From NCBI RefSeq assembly GCF_003369915.1, contig NC_046676.1, positions 9,641,501 to 9,705,500 on the forward strand: a DNA stretch of 64,000 nt, written 5' to 3'. Made by a program: the position numbers and the translations under genes. The stretch comes from Drosophila miranda. Lineage: Eukaryota > Arthropoda > Insecta > Diptera > Drosophilidae. Positions 22,063 to 35,421 of the stretch are shown here, one piece after another (within the stretch, counting starts at the first letter, position 1; each line of letters starts with the position of its first letter). Below the pieces are notes generated by a model. That model was not told the origin of the DNA and ran no database searches. It saw only the letters and a list, made by a program, of their open reading frames with translations.

Positions 22063-25000
22063 TAACGGTGTCGGTGTCGCTGGCAACGAATGCGGAAAAG
22101 AGGAAAAATGCTCACGTTACTGGGACAACAGAAGAGAACAGAAATTGAACTCAGAGACGGAAAATCTTCAACAAAAGCGTAAGAAATATTTAATTTTTAT
22201 GTTGTCGTCACTTCATAGAAGATGGGTGTGGAAGGGGTATACCATGCCACGCCCAGAAGGAGCAGGAATCGGGGAATCGAGAGGCGGACTGCGGCAATCG
22301 TCGAACTTTGCTTACAGTTCCATGGCAGTGGCAGACACCGAGGATGGAGGCTCATATTGCTGGAGGGAGTCCTTGGTCCCATTTTCATGCAACAAGATGG
22401 TTTTGGGGGGACCAGGAGGTAGCTGGAGCTGGAACTGAATGTGGGGCTGGAGCTGAGTGGAGCTGGGTCGTCGTGCAACCATGACGAGCCGCCCTTCCAG
22501 TTGAAAGGTCTCCACATGGAGCTGGAGCTGGAGAAAGTGGCCAGGGGGGAGGGGAATGGTGGAGGTGGAGGTGGTGGCAGGGGTTGTGTGGGTCAGTTTG
22601 TTTGATTTCAAGCTGCCTCTTAATTTTCCTCCCCAAAGCAGGACCAAAGGGAGGGGTGTTAACTGGTAGTTAAAAACATAACGAGCCATCGACAGGGGTA
22701 AGGGATGAAAAATCGAAAAGGAGCTTGGGGTTGGAGTTGGAGTGCGACAAGGCGGAAGGAGAGGGAAAACTCCAAGCAATCGAGCAATGGAAATTCCAAA
22801 GAGCAACAAACAAAGTGGAAAATCTTTTGAGTTGTCGCTAATGAAATTCGATTTGCACGGACGGCCAGTGGTAGGGAGTGGGCGGGGGCGGAGAGGAGAG
22901 GAGGCTCTTTGTGAGCCGCAGTTGACAGGAAGGTGCCTGTATTCATGCCCCATCGGCCTCGAATGCAATTGAAAGCCTTCAAAGGGGGTGGAGGGGAGTG
23001 GTTGCATTCAGGAGGCGGTGCAAGTAGAGGAGGGCATCAGCAGGAGCTGGAGGAGGAGTCGGTGGAGAGCCGCTCATTCATTCATCCATCAATCAAGTAT
23101 CCATCTCCTTTTCCATTTCCATTTCCATTCCCACTTGATGTTGATGTGGATTATTTTTGGGCCATCAACTAATTGAAGTGCCTCTGATTCGGCAACTAGG
23201 AAACGGAGGGTAAGTGGCAGAGGCGGTGGCGGGGGCGGGGGCGGGGCACAGCCGAAGCCTGCATAATGAGATGGAAGCCTTTATGCTCCAATTACAGTTA
23301 AGTGCCGGAAAATGCTGTGACCAGCTAAGCGACGAATGATGGACTGGCGGCCAGGAACTAGGCCACCTCTCCTCTCCACTTCTGCCCACTCCCCCCCCTT
23401 TGCTCGCAATTTGGGAGCTCCACTTGCTTCTCCCTCTCCATCTCTCAATTTCCATTCCGATTCCTGTGATCCATTAATCAACCTGAGGAGCAGGAAAATC
23501 GCGAGCCAAACGACAGGCACGGCCAGGAGGCCATTCCGCTGTGGCACGCCGAATGATTCCTGCTATGTCTATGGCCGGATAACGAAGAGGGAGGGGCAGA
23601 GGAGAGGCCGTCTTGGCCTTGGCTCGATCTGGAGCCGGCGCCATCAATAACAGGAATTCGCGTGAAGCAACAAACGGGAAAACAAGAAAACAAACAAACG
23701 GAACACAACGGAACGGAACAGCAAAACAACATGGAAAGTGGGCTGGAGGGGGTGATGGAGTGTGGGGTGGCTAAGCAGGGTGGTGGCAGGAGGGGAAGGA
23801 GGCAGGAAAAGCTACTTGCAGCTGTCAGCGAGGCGGGGGGAACGGGGAACGGAAATCGATTTGTGTGCGATTTGTTCTGTTTTCCCACTTCCATACACCT
23901 CCCACTGCTCCCCCCTCCCGCCCTCTCTGGTCAAGTATAATTTCAGAACTATTAATGACTACGATATGGCCCTGTGTTGGTATTGTGTTTTCGTGCTCGG
24001 GGATCAATGAATGTGTCCTGTTGCACTTTGTCCCCAAACTATTAATCATCGCTCAGGGTGGGAGCGGGGGTGGAGGGGGGCGTGTCAGTCTGAGGTTTGT
24101 CCCCAAATCGAAAGGTGGTTCCATTAAGGTTAGTGGGGGACTGGAACTGGAACAGCACCTCGTGGTGGCTGATGAAAATGTCCAGATGGGCGCTGAGCAA
24201 AGGCGTCCGCCAAGTGGCCAACGAGAGGCAGAGGAGCAGCATCGGCAGGGAATGGGAACGGGCTCTGAAGCAGGCCATAACTATGCGGAGGATGCAGTAG
24301 CTGCAGTGGGGCAGGACGCCTTGTGGAGCTGGGAGCAGTTCATAAATTGCCAGGGCATGTGCCCAGAATTTCAACAGCTCCACTCCGTTCTCCCTCGGGT
24401 GCACTCTTTGGCAGCCAATCTCAGTGTGTGCCCATTGAAGCCTCGGCTGTGGGTGGTGGAGACACTTCCGCTTCCGCTCCGGGGATATTGTCCTGCTGTG
24501 GCTGATTTGAATCCAGTTGCCTCTGCTGCGGGCGACGCGGCTCTGAAAGAAGCGTTAAAATCAAATTTTAACTGCTGCTAACAGTTACGGATGGAATTTT
24601 GTGGGATGGGATGGTATGGGATGGCAGGACGATGGCTGTCTGACGAAATTTGTAACTTTTCAGCATCCTCATCTCTCTCCTCTCCTGTTATGGGGTTTTC
24701 CAGCTCCCTCCTGGTCTCCTCTCAACTTTCCTGTTTTGTTTTGCTTGCGGTTGCTGCTGTTCCCCTCTTTCTGGCTCTTCCTGCTGCTTCAGCTCCTCCT
24801 TCGCTGTCTGGAATCGGCTGTCGCCCCCAAGCCGCATCAGCGTGTCCACCACATTCGTATCTGGCAGAGTTGTGCTGGACTTTTATTGGCTGAGCTTCTG
24901 TCAACTGCCCTTGATCCTGCTCTCCCTTGTGCTGTCTACTCTGGTCTGTAGTGTTGTTGGTAGCTCCTGTCACTCCTGGCCACTCGATGGTGTAGAACAC

Positions 25001-28000
25001 CTGGCTCTTCCTCGCTTCCGGCGTCCCTTCTCCGTGTATTCCATGTTAAAGTCCTGTTCCTCTTAAATTGAAAGTGATTTAGTTTAGTTTGAGGCGAGAA
25101 GCTGCAACAGAAGTTGCAAATATTGTGGAAGAAGCTGCGGAAGGAGGCAGATTGGGGAGGGACTAGGAGGGGGCGAGTGCGTGGTCCTGTGGTTGAGTGA
25201 TTCCCTTCCAGAGTCAACAATTTGTAAATGCGAATTTTAGAGAATTTCAGGGAATAAAAACTTTGCCCGATGTGCTAAAGTAATTATAAACTTGAGGGGA
25301 GATTAACAGCTTCCAGGATTCTGGAGGGGCTGCATCCGGGGGCGACTCCGTCAGAATTCACTTACATCAGACACACCCACACACACACACAGACATTTGT
25401 GGCATATGGAGGAAGGGGGGAGATCGGGGGCTGCCTTAATAAATTTGAGGTAATATTTATGTGTTTGTTTGGCATAAATTATGAACTGGGAAAAGGGAAA
25501 AACTTTTGGCATTCGAAATGTTTGTGGCTCAAGTGGTTGGCCCTTGCCCTCTATCCCCGCTACCCCGCCACCCCTCCGTGGCACTGTTTATTCAGCTGCT
25601 ACTGCCCCTCAATCCCTGCTGGTTTCGTGTGCAGGTAGCTCGAGTGGAATTCCAACTGCAACATGGGGCAGCTTGGAGGGTGGAACAGGGGGCAGCCTAC
25701 GCTGTAGGCATGACAATGGAACAGTAGAGTGGCTCCAAAATGAAATTGTTGCCAAGAAGCAGCAGCAATTGCTCCACTTGCCCCAATCTCCACGGGAATG
25801 CTCTCCTCTCCTGCATCTCTTTCTCTACTTTAATTCCTTCTCTTCCTTTTTCTAGCCGCAATAAAAATCGAAATCGGAAAAGTTTGTAGCCTTCGCTTTC
25901 CCATTTCCCATTTCCCTAGTCTCTTTTCTGGCTCTGAACATTTTGGAATCTTAAAGTTTTACAAGCGGAAGATAGTTGTGGCAGTGGGCGGAAAGGGGGT
26001 GGGGCGTAGCCTTCGAATTCTGCGGCCATTTTAATTAAACTTATCTGCGGCCAAAAAGCGCCGCAGGATGCCAAGAAGGCACTTGATTAAGAGCCAGATC
26101 AACATCAGCATCAGCATCACCATCTCCATCATCCTCATCATCATCATCATCCAGAGGGGGATAAGGAAAAGGATTCACGTCTGCTGAAGGGGGACGAATC
26201 CTTCGGCATTCGAAGCCATTCAACGAATGCATTCATTAATAATTCAAAAGACAAACAAACGCAGGCGAATGTGAATGTGAATGCGAATGGAAAGGGGGAA
26301 ATGGGTCTGCCATGTGTATGTTTGCTTTGGTGGAATCTCTGTAACTGTTTTAAATGGAGCAGCAGACAAACAGCCAGCAGGGCGCACTTCCAAGAACATC
26401 TCGCGAGGAAAGGCGGGAAACGGGAGGTCCCCTTTTTGCGGGTAGCGGGTAGATCCAATCTTAGTCAATAACATACTCGTAGTACCGACATCGACTCAAT
26501 CATAATCAAAGGAGGGTACGACAAGGAGTACAGCAGAAGTTACTGTCGAACATTTTCTGCTTAGTCACAAGCATCGCCCCCATCTCCATCTCCAGCTGCA
26601 GCTCCGATTCCAGATCCCATCTCTCTGCGGATCCAGCAAGTGACAAATTGAGCATTCGGCATGCGAATGAAGATGATGAGATGAGATGAGCAGAAAATGA
26701 GGCAAGAATGGGGCTGTTGGGCATGTTGGGGATGTCGGGGATAGTGGAAAACTTTTCAATTACTTGCCAGTAGGGGATAAGGAGCTTGAGCAGTGGAATG
26801 GGATTGGAATTCTAATGAATAATAATCTTTGTAGCCGTAGCCACTCTTCAAACCTTTTCCATCCATTAGTTCATCGACGGAGAGAAAACACGTTCTGCTC
26901 GCAGGAAAAATATTTACTTTACTCATGCCGAGATTCCCCCACTGGCGACAGGCAATTAAAAGGACATCGATGGGCTGCCCTATGACCTCCTTCTTTCAAT
27001 TGCCAAGTGGCTTTCGTCTCTAATTGAATCGTAAGCCCGAGTCCATTCCGGTTAATACTCTATTCCTCCTCGGCACTCCACTGTGTTTGCTCTTAGTTTT
27101 CCTCCTTGCAAGGAGTTCATGAACTCTGCTCCGGCCGGGGGGATGTTTACTTTGAGTGATTAACTGCTTTCTCAGCTCATTTCGGACTCAGGAAACTTTG
27201 GACCGTCTCAAAATTAGCAGAAAACACCGTCCCCAGAAGAGCCAGAAGAAAAGTGTGACGATTATGTGGATACAAGTACAAGATACAAGTCGAAGGGTAT
27301 AATTCGCTTCTGAAGGAAGAGACCTATTTTAAATATTACATTTATTAGATATATCCTTCAATGTGTGCCTGGTCCAGTGCCCAATTTGTCCGCTATGAAA
27401 ACTGCTGTTCAGTGAACAAATTACAAATTGTCTGTACAAATTAGCTGCGAAAACAGAAATACATCGATTTAGGCCTCCACCGCGGCCACCGTTGCCCTGG
27501 AAAAACAATCGCAATCATTTCCCATTTACAGGGACAACAAAAGGAAATGTCGCTCGTTATTTTTAATCAGCTATCAAAATTTATTGCTGAAAATTTGTCT
27601 GGCCGTTGGGCAGGTGTTTGCCCCTGGCCCAGGGCTCCCCTGCGCTCCCCTGCGCTCCACCGTCCTCCGCTTTCTGTTCTGGCTTCCTATTACAGGTTCA
27701 TTATAATTTGCGCGGAGTGGAAATATTTTACGCGAATTTAATAATGTTGGGGAATTGGGCAGTCACATTAAAGCTAATGGATCTGATACGGGATGTTAGT
27801 TATGCGTTCCGTGTTCTTCCTTGTTGCGGATGGGATGGGATGTATCGGATGTGCGACCGAAATGAATATTTGATGGGGATTTTGGCTCAGTCAAAGGCAC
27901 TGAGGCCAAAGCTTAATTCGGTTTCTGCATTTGATTAAAGATGGTTTTAATGTGGATTTAAACATGTAGCTTTAGGGCCAGAAAATGTGCTATCATTCCG

Positions 28001-28502
28001 TTTAAAACTGGTCTACAGGAACCAACTTTAAACACACAATTTTGATAGAGACATACAAAAGAATTTATAAATATATGTATACATTGGAATTTGCTTTATT
28101 CTCAGTCGAAATGTCTCAGGCATTGGACCATAATCATTGATTTATGGCCTCTCCTTTACAGTCAAGTATATTCTTTTCTTTATAAAGAATAAACAAAATG
28201 GCCATCAAACCTCAGAGCTCTGCCTCTCTGGCTGTCTCCCCTCCATTCGTACTGGTGGATAAATGTTCCATCTCCTTGATTTCATGAGGACCCTCACTAA
28301 TCTATGCATATTTCTCCAGCACTTGCAGGCAAAGACTTATTCCAGGAGTCTCATTGTAGTTTGTCCTCCGTTGTTGTTCATATTGTCCGTTGCTGTTGCT
28401 GTTGGTGGCCCAAAAGCACTTAGTGGCCATTCAATCAAGAATCCACTAAGTGGAGCTAGTGGACAGGCTCAATGGCCATAACGAAAGCACGACCAAAGGA
28501 GC

Positions 28503-28549
28503 GTCTGGGTCTGGGTCTGGGTATGGGTCTGGGTATGGGTCTGGGTCTC
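28503..28549. repeat. GGGTCT/GGGTAT hexanucleotide microsatellite
   Basis: About seven tandem GTCTGG/GTATGG units with alternating C/A at one position, which suggests an old and interrupted array. Confidence 0.85.
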
Positions 28550-28810
28550 CTCCACTGAAAAGTGTCCGAGCGTAACATCGGATTTGCATAATATTCTTTT
28601 ATGGCGCTTACGTTTGCGGTCGTGAAACCGAACACGGACAGCCGAGTGGGTGGCTGTTTGAGGGGTCATTGGCTTGCGGGGCGTTTATTGAGTGGCTCTT
28701 AATCCCTGGCATATTTCAATTAGTGTCAACTTTTTTTTGATTTCTCCTCCCGGCTTCCACCCTTACCCCTTGTCATTTCTTTACTTTGCATTACTCTAAT
28801 CTGTGTATCC

Positions 28811-28859
28811 ACAAACACCAACACCCACACACACCCACACACACACACACACACACAGA
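28811..28859. repeat. CA dinucleotide microsatellite
   Basis: An interrupted CA/CCCACA run ends in a pure (CA) tract. Confidence 0.85.
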
Positions 28860-31446
28860 CACATAAGTACGAGGCGTTGTGCATGAGGGTTGGTCACGCA
28901 AGGCTGCGGTGGCAAAAAAATAATATTCGAAGAGACTGTAAATCTGGTGGCGTGTGTGTCATTTCTTAGCTGCTGACTTTCGACTGACAATGTACCGTGG
29001 AAATTGTATTTTATTCTGAATCTGAGTAGAATTAAGTTTTGAAGTCAAATTTTATCCGTTTTCTCTTCTCGAACGATAAGTGTACTGAGAGAAAAATGGC
29101 CTCATAATTAGTAAAACACACACAAATGTTCGGTTTTAAAATAAAAGAATAGTGAAATTAAATTGAAATAATAAATATTTTTAGATATTTAATTTAAAAA
29201 TAAACTACTTTAAATATTATATTAAATATTTATGTAATTTAATTTAAATATGATATATATCTGGCTAAAATCTGAAATATATTTTGATCAAATATTTTAC
29301 CAGAAGTAAAAACAGGGCTATTCCCTCGAGGTGTACCGTACTTTATAGGATTAAATGGACCTTTTCGCCTGTTTCTTATTCCATTTTATGCCTTCAGTTC
29401 ACGGCTACTGGCTAAGGTGACAATAGAGGTCTGAAAAGAATGCAGAGGAATGTTTTCTTTGAAATGAGCACACCCTCAATGGGTAACCATTGCATTATAG
29501 AGTACAAATATTTGTATAGTTCCTCGTTCCGCACATTCCCAACCCCTCTCCACCCCCTCTCAGCTGCTTGTATGCGTGTGTGTTAAACAAACCCTTCAGC
29601 AATCAACTCGAAATGCTGACAGGTAGTGTGGTAGAGGGGGAGGGGAGGGGAGTAATCTCCGCTGACTCGCTGGCATTTCTCTGGGATTTCATATCAAAGG
29701 TGTTTCATTACGGAAAGTGGACGGAGGTGCTGCCGAGGTGCCGAGGCATCGGATGGTACAAGGGTCGCCTTCGCCTTCGCCGGAATTTCCCGCATTACTG
29801 TGGGGCCTTAAAGCTGCTCCCCGCCGCCCATCGATAGACACAGACACACCTCGCAGCCACGACTCGGCTGTTGTCAAAGGTCCAAAAGCCAAACCTTTCC
29901 CATCCTCGAGGGCCAGTCCCTTTTTGGACAAACCGCAAGCTCATCAGCAGCCAGACGACTGCGTCTCCGACTCCGATTCAGACTGTCGTTTGTTTACATA
30001 ACAACGGAGCAGCGAGGCGGTCCGAGCCACGAGTGTGGGCACATGCGCACTAGAGGAAGGACCAATCGCCCATCCCACACCCCTGCAACTGTTGCTTCTC
30101 TTTTTGATTGCACTGGAGACCAGCACTAATCCAATCTGCCCCAATCAGCCGGAGTACGAGTGGAGTGCACGGCGCATCGACTAATTGCACAACTAACGGC
30201 CGCAGGCAGCGCCAATAGATTTGATTTGCAGCCAGACATTTTCAGGGACCTGTCCAACACCAGCAACAACGCCAGCACTAGATTCCGCCGTTCAGGTTCA
30301 GCCCCTCTGACTCCTCTGCCTCCTCTGCCTGCTCTGACACTGACTCTCTGGAGAGCTATCAGCGATACTGAACTCCCACAAAGGGAATTTCATTCAAGTG
30401 CGCTGATAGGTAGGAAACAATTCAAAACCATTACAGGTCCTTCCCAAAGTAATTGAAATTTTGACGGGCCTAAAGCCTTTTCTGCTCTGCACGTGGGGCA
30501 CGTGACTGAAATGGCGGCCATTAAGCTGCAACTCCACTGATAAGAGACCACTAATCCCACAGCAGTGCTCTTATCAAGCATTTCACACACACACACACAC
30601 ACACACATCCATTTCCAATGCGATTCCCCACAACTCATTCTACTTCCTGGTAATGAGTGCAAAAACAGCTGAAAGTCTGGGAAAAGCTGGAGAAGGTGAA
30701 AAAAGAGAATCGCTTGAGAGGTCAAGCCAGACAACCCTCAACAAAGGCAGCAAATGGCAGTGCTGAGCCGTATAACGAATATAATAAGCAGCCACAGTAG
30801 TACATGGAGGTGGAAGAGTGCTAAATAGTTGCAGGAGTTGCAGGAGCTGCTGGAAAAGCTGCCACAGAGTGCCAAAGTTCACACCAACCCCATCAGAGAG
30901 CAGGCGGAAGGGCGGGTTGCGGATAAGGATAACAATGCGAGAGTAAAAACAAATACGCGGGACTCGATCTGTGGCAGAGACTTAGCCGAGGCCGAGGATG
31001 CGTGCGAGGGGCAGCCACGCGAGCTACAACAAATAGAAAATGGAATCAAATGAAAGGGGAGGAAACAAAACGGAATCCTCCTAATACGGCATGTAAACAG
31101 AGTGGGCACGTGACCTGGAAGGGAGCAGCACCCGACCTGGCAGGGCAGAAGGAGGATGGAGGATGGAGGCGGGGCCTGGACAGCGGGATAAGCAACAAAA
31201 GCTGCCGAGCGGCCAACAAATTGCTGCATGAAAGTAATCCTGACAGGCTGCAGATTGTTGCGCCATCATAAAACCCCGTCGGAGGTGGACACGGAGACGT
31301 TCACGGACATTGAGACGGCGCCAGGATCCGAAAAGCGAAGCACTTTGCGAGTACTACAGACATTGTAGTACTGCCTGCGGAGAGGAGGGTTGAGTGGGGC
31401 AAAAGAGTTGCGCATTATTCACATCAGCACTGACCACACTGCCCCA

Positions 31447-31486
31447 CCATTGCCATTGCCATTGCCATTGCCATTGCCATTGCCAC
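31447..31486. repeat. CCATTG hexanucleotide microsatellite
   Basis: About six tandem units. The run creates a Pro-Leu repeat in one frame, which I take as spurious. Confidence 0.85.
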
Positions 31487-32006
31487 TGCATGCCACATCC
31501 TCGGCTCCGCGTGCATCTGCAGTCCTCGAGTCCTGGCTGTCAAATCAAACATCTCTGGAGCAATATCAAACGAGAAGGCGAGGAAAAGACGACTGGCCAG
31601 CGGAGGAGCATGGACGTTCTTCGTTGCATCCTCGCTGTCGAGCCACTTTTCCATTTTCTGCCACTTTCGAAGTCTTCCTGCATTGCTGCCACACCCGGCT
31701 GTCAGTGAGCTTCCAGATTCCTTTGTGCTGTGTGAGAGGGAAGAATCTTTCCTTTGTGGAACTTTCATTCATTCATTTCGAATTTCTTGTACTGTCCAGT
31801 TCTGACCAAATGCCAATGCCGATTGTTCGATTCAATGTCATTTCATATTACGAGCATAGGTATGCAATAGAGATCTGCATGGCTCTGTTCAAACCATAAG
31901 TCCAAGGGAATATATTCGAATTGAATTGAGTGGAATGAGTGCGACGCACAGAATTGTCTCAAAGCAAATGCCATCGAGCATCATTGTTGGCTTATGCTAT
32001 TGCCTG

Positions 32007-33133
32007 TTTTTATACCCGATACTCAAAATGAGTATTGGGGTATATTAGATTTGTGGTAAAAGTGGATGTGTGTAACGTCCAGAAGGAATCGTTTCCGACC
32101 CCATAAAGTATATATATTCTTGATCAGCATCAATAGCCGAGTCGATTGAGCCCTGTCTGTCTGTCCGTCTGTCCGTCCGTCCGTCCGTCCGTCCGTCCGT
32201 CCGTCCGTCCCCTTCAGCGCCTAGTGCTCAAAGACTATAAGAGCTAGAGCAACGATGTCTTGGATCCAGACTTCTGTGATATGTCACTGGTACAAAAATA
32301 TTTCAAAACTTCGCCCCGCCCACTTCCGCCCCCACAAAGGACGAAAATCTGTGGCATCCACATTTTTAAAGATACGATAAAACAAAAAACGCAGAATCGT
32401 AGAGGATGACTATATGTTCTAGAGTGTAAGATCTCAACCAGATCGTATAATTATTATAGCCAGAATCAAGAAAACAATTTTATTCTTTCTCGCTCTGTCT
32501 CTCTCTAACACACAGGTTTCATGGTCGGTTTTGCCAATTGCAAAATATGAGTTCAAGGATCTCAGAACCTATAAGAGCCAGAGTAACCAAATTTGGTATC
32601 CACACTCCTGTGATATCGGACCTTGACCGTTTTGTGTCCAAATTTCGCCACACCCCCTTCCGCCCCCGCAAAGGACGAAAATCTGGGGCATCCACAAATC
32701 TCAGAGACTATTAAGGCTAGAGTAACCAAATTTGGTATCCGCACTTCTGTTAGATCTCACTATAAAACGTATATCTCAGAATTTCGCCCCACCCCCTTCC
32801 GCCCCCACAAAGGACGAAAATCTGTTGCATCCACAATATTGCACATTCGAGAAAACTAAAAACGCAGAATCATAGATAATGACCATATCTATCAGATTGC
32901 TGAATCTGGATCAGATCAGATCATTTTTATAGCCAAAAGGAACAAATCAATTTGCACTGGCTACGCAGCCCCCGACGTCACGCTCAGACTGATTTTCTGT
33001 CTCTCTCGCACACACTCTTTGTCGTGTCGTTTAATATTAGCGGCGTCTGCCGGAGGAGAGCCATACTGACTTAGTATCGGGTATAACTGTAGAGTTGCGG
33101 TCTCCGCAGCAACTCACAACGTTCCCCCTCGTT
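32007..33133 (+). mobile_element. DINE-1/ISY-type helentron copy 2 (left border of the duplication)
   Basis: A full-length element with the TATACCCGATACT start, CCGT microsatellite (32165-32210) and right-end stem-loop ending in CCCCCTCGTT. Its left flank (TTGCCTGTTT) is unique in the window. Its right flank (a T-rich run then GTTTTGTTCAAA) is repeated after copy 4. It keeps the 10 bp that copy 1 lacks (CGCACACACT). Confidence 0.9.
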
Positions 33134-33582
33134 TTTTTTTGTTTTGTTCAAATTTTTTTTTTATTTCTTCTCTCGTTTATGCGCAAAAGTGTGTGTGGCC
33201 GGGGCCCGGACTCGACGCCGTGTGACATGGGATAGAGGTGGAGCGGGGGCGTAGTGTGGCAGGAGCTACCTTTTTATTCTCGAAAAATTAAGACAAAGGA
33301 CCGTGCCGTGTTGCGAAGCACAAAATATGCGTTGGAGGCATATTTGGTACACCGTTTTCTACGGTTCGCCCTTTTATTGATGGCCAATCCGTTTTCAGTT
33401 ATCCAATACCGTCATGGTTACAGTTGCCATTCGGATGGGCGTTATCAATTTTTGATGAAGGGTCCTAGAGCCCTTTGTGCGCATTAATAATTTGGAATTC
33501 GTAGAGTTCGTTGTGTGTTATAGTATATGGGCTATTGCGAAGCAAACGAGATAATGAAATGTAATTATAACCAAAGATCGGG
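33134..33582. other. 3' flank of RING-less Topors paralogue, unit A
   Basis: T-rich sequence then a 450-bp stretch with no recognised coding content. On the minus strand an AATAAA (TTTATT at 33373-33378 on plus) lies about 205 bp after the paralogue's stop and may be its poly(A) signal. An open frame at 33254-33487 on the plus strand is probably chance. Confidence 0.45.
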
Positions 33583-34604
33583 TTAGTCCCGACGGGTCCT
33601 AGGAACTGAAAAATTGCCCCAAGCTGCGTCGCGGTTAAGGGCGCGTCTGCGCCTGCGTCTAATAGAACCCGTAGAAGAAGCAGAATTAGCCAAAGTCCTT
33701 CGAGCTTCCAGGTGAGCCCGAACTGTCATCCAGTTTGGGAGCGTTCCCGAGGGCAGCAATGCCGGAAGCCAGCGCTGCCACCGCATCCGCTGACGATTGC
33801 CACCCACATCGAACACGCTCCTTGATAGGGCCTCCTGCAAAGCAGGGTACGAGTGCTGCTCCTCTTGTGTTGGCGACAGCTGTTGCCGTCCGGGCATCTG
33901 AGCATATCCCGCAGGCACCGCTTGCGAAAGGCTTATTAGCGCGGGACTGCTTCTCTGAGCCCTGCTGACGCCCAACGCGTCTATGGTGAAGCAATCTTCT
34001 TCCTCGATATTCAAGTCCGCGTCGAAGCTAAGGTAGTCATCGTTATTCATGCGGGTGGCGAACTCCACAAGGCTATGAAGCACTGCCCCCGCCTGTTCCT
34101 TTTTAAGAGCCTCCGCCGAGGTGCACGGCATTTCCACATCATTTCCATCATCCGGCACATCGTGCACAGCGCGATACTTCACGTTCAAATCGTAGGAGAT
34201 CAAGTGGTCGTACGGCGAGCGGGCAAAGTTGATCAGCTCGTGGATAAACTGATTTGTCTTGGGCCCAAAGAAGGTAAGCAAAGTGTTCTCGAACTCGGCG
34301 CTCTGCATGCTGACATGCGGCAGCATGCCGTACAACGCCTCGAAAGCTTTCACCATCTCCGCCTTGCTCCTGCATACGACAGCTGTATCGCGGATCGCCC
34401 ACTCCATGATGCGGTGAATCGCACACGGATCATTTCTGTTGGCAAAAGTTGATCAAGAAGGGTGTCATTGGTCGCCATGGCGGACACTTACCTGAGCACC
34501 CGAGGGCTCCACTTGCGGAAGCTGCGCGTCTGCCGTGGTGGCAGCGAGTACAAAGAATTGGCATACACGTAGACGCGCCACAAGATCGCTTGAATCGTAG
34601 ACAT
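33583..34604 (-). CDS. RING-less Topors paralogue, unit A
   Basis: Two exons, 34604-34492 and 34435-33583, give 321 residues. The 56-bp intron (GTAAGTG..CCAACAG) sits at the same place and phase as the intron between Topors exons 2 and 3. The first exon (MSTIQAILWRVYVYANSLYS) matches Topors around LSQLWRRYVYDRKLYALP. The second matches it through MEWAIRDTAVV and the Topors hallmark FIHELINFARSPYDHLISYD (Topors: FIHELANFARSPFDMIGYD). The RING exon is absent, as are the long acidic and basic C-terminal parts of Topors. The tail is instead Ala/Ser/Arg-rich and ends NFSVPRTRRD. The start is the first ATG after an in-frame stop, so an untranslated 5' exon is possible. It cannot be a RING E3 ligase. 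It might compete for Topors partners, but that is inference. The frame is intact despite strong divergence. Confidence 0.8.
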
Positions 34605-35421
34605 ATTCCTGGCGAAATTCTGCTATTTGCTAAACCGAACTTTGCTGAGTCGATTCTCGATCCGAAGTGAAAAAAATAATACTATTTTCTGCTGATAATG
34701 CCAACTGCAGCTGCGCTTCCAATGCGCTTCTCGGCTTAAGTTCCACAAGACTCTGAATCACAGAAGGGTAAGATTTATTTATTTATCTAGCGCAAAACAG
34801 CACACAAACAGTTTACTTCAGTCTTCGCTCAGAAAAATTTTTGCAAGTACTTGATTTATTTTTTTGACAATAAAATTGTGACGGCTTGTTCTTTATTAAT
34901 TCATTAGATGTGTACACACTGAAAATACCAGATGTGGTGCAGGGTTGTCAAATAATCCTCCAAGAAAATGAGTACACAAATAAAATGTAACTCCTTTCAA
35001 GTGAGTTTTTTGTTTTTGAATATGTAGTACCTGATATGATAGTAGATCTGATCTTAGCGGTTTCAAGTATACAGCAGGAACAGTGAACCCTGTACACAGT
35101 GCACACAAAATACCACGTTCTGGTTTTACTGTACTGCCGAAAAAAATCACTTAACACCACAGCCTCGAAAAAATTGATTTGTATTCATTGATATATTACT
35201 TTATTAATCCGATACGGACAGAAATAAACTGTGGAAAATCGCTGACGGGCTGGAGACTAGTTTACATTAATGCAGGCAAATCTGGAGAAACTATAGGCCC
35301 TTGGTCAAACAACCCATTGTTCAAGAAATGTGAGTAATTTAACCCTTTGTAACGACACTTAATTCGAAACGTCACCCGTCAAAATGGGAATAAATGGAAA
35401 ATAAATTCATTTTGTTCGTTT
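34605..35421. other. Upstream region of RING-less paralogue, unit A
   Basis: Non-coding, AT-rich; presumed promoter and 5' sequence of the minus-strand paralogue up to DINE-1 copy 3. I recognise no core-promoter motif. Confidence 0.4.

Larger units (their letters stand above)
19404..32006. other. Large non-coding interval upstream of the visible Drl-2 exons
   Basis: This is probably the first large intron or the upstream region of Drl-2. Open frames here are rich in Pro, Ser, His or Leu from simple repeats and show no recognisable domain. It contains a GGGTGT-type repeat (22035-22062), GGGTCT repeat (28503-28549), CA repeat (28811-28859), a strongly AT-rich stretch (29150-29290), a CA run (30585-30607) and a CCATTG repeat (31447-31486). 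Confidence 0.5.

Noticed and set aside
29084..29096. ACTGAGAGAAAAA shared with 56223-56235
   Set aside because: Only 13 bp, a common motif in fly non-coding DNA, with no similarity in the flanks.
33583..34604. RING-less Topors paralogue as a processed pseudogene
   Set aside because: It keeps an intron at the Topors position and an intact frame, so it arose by DNA-level duplication and is not evidently dead.
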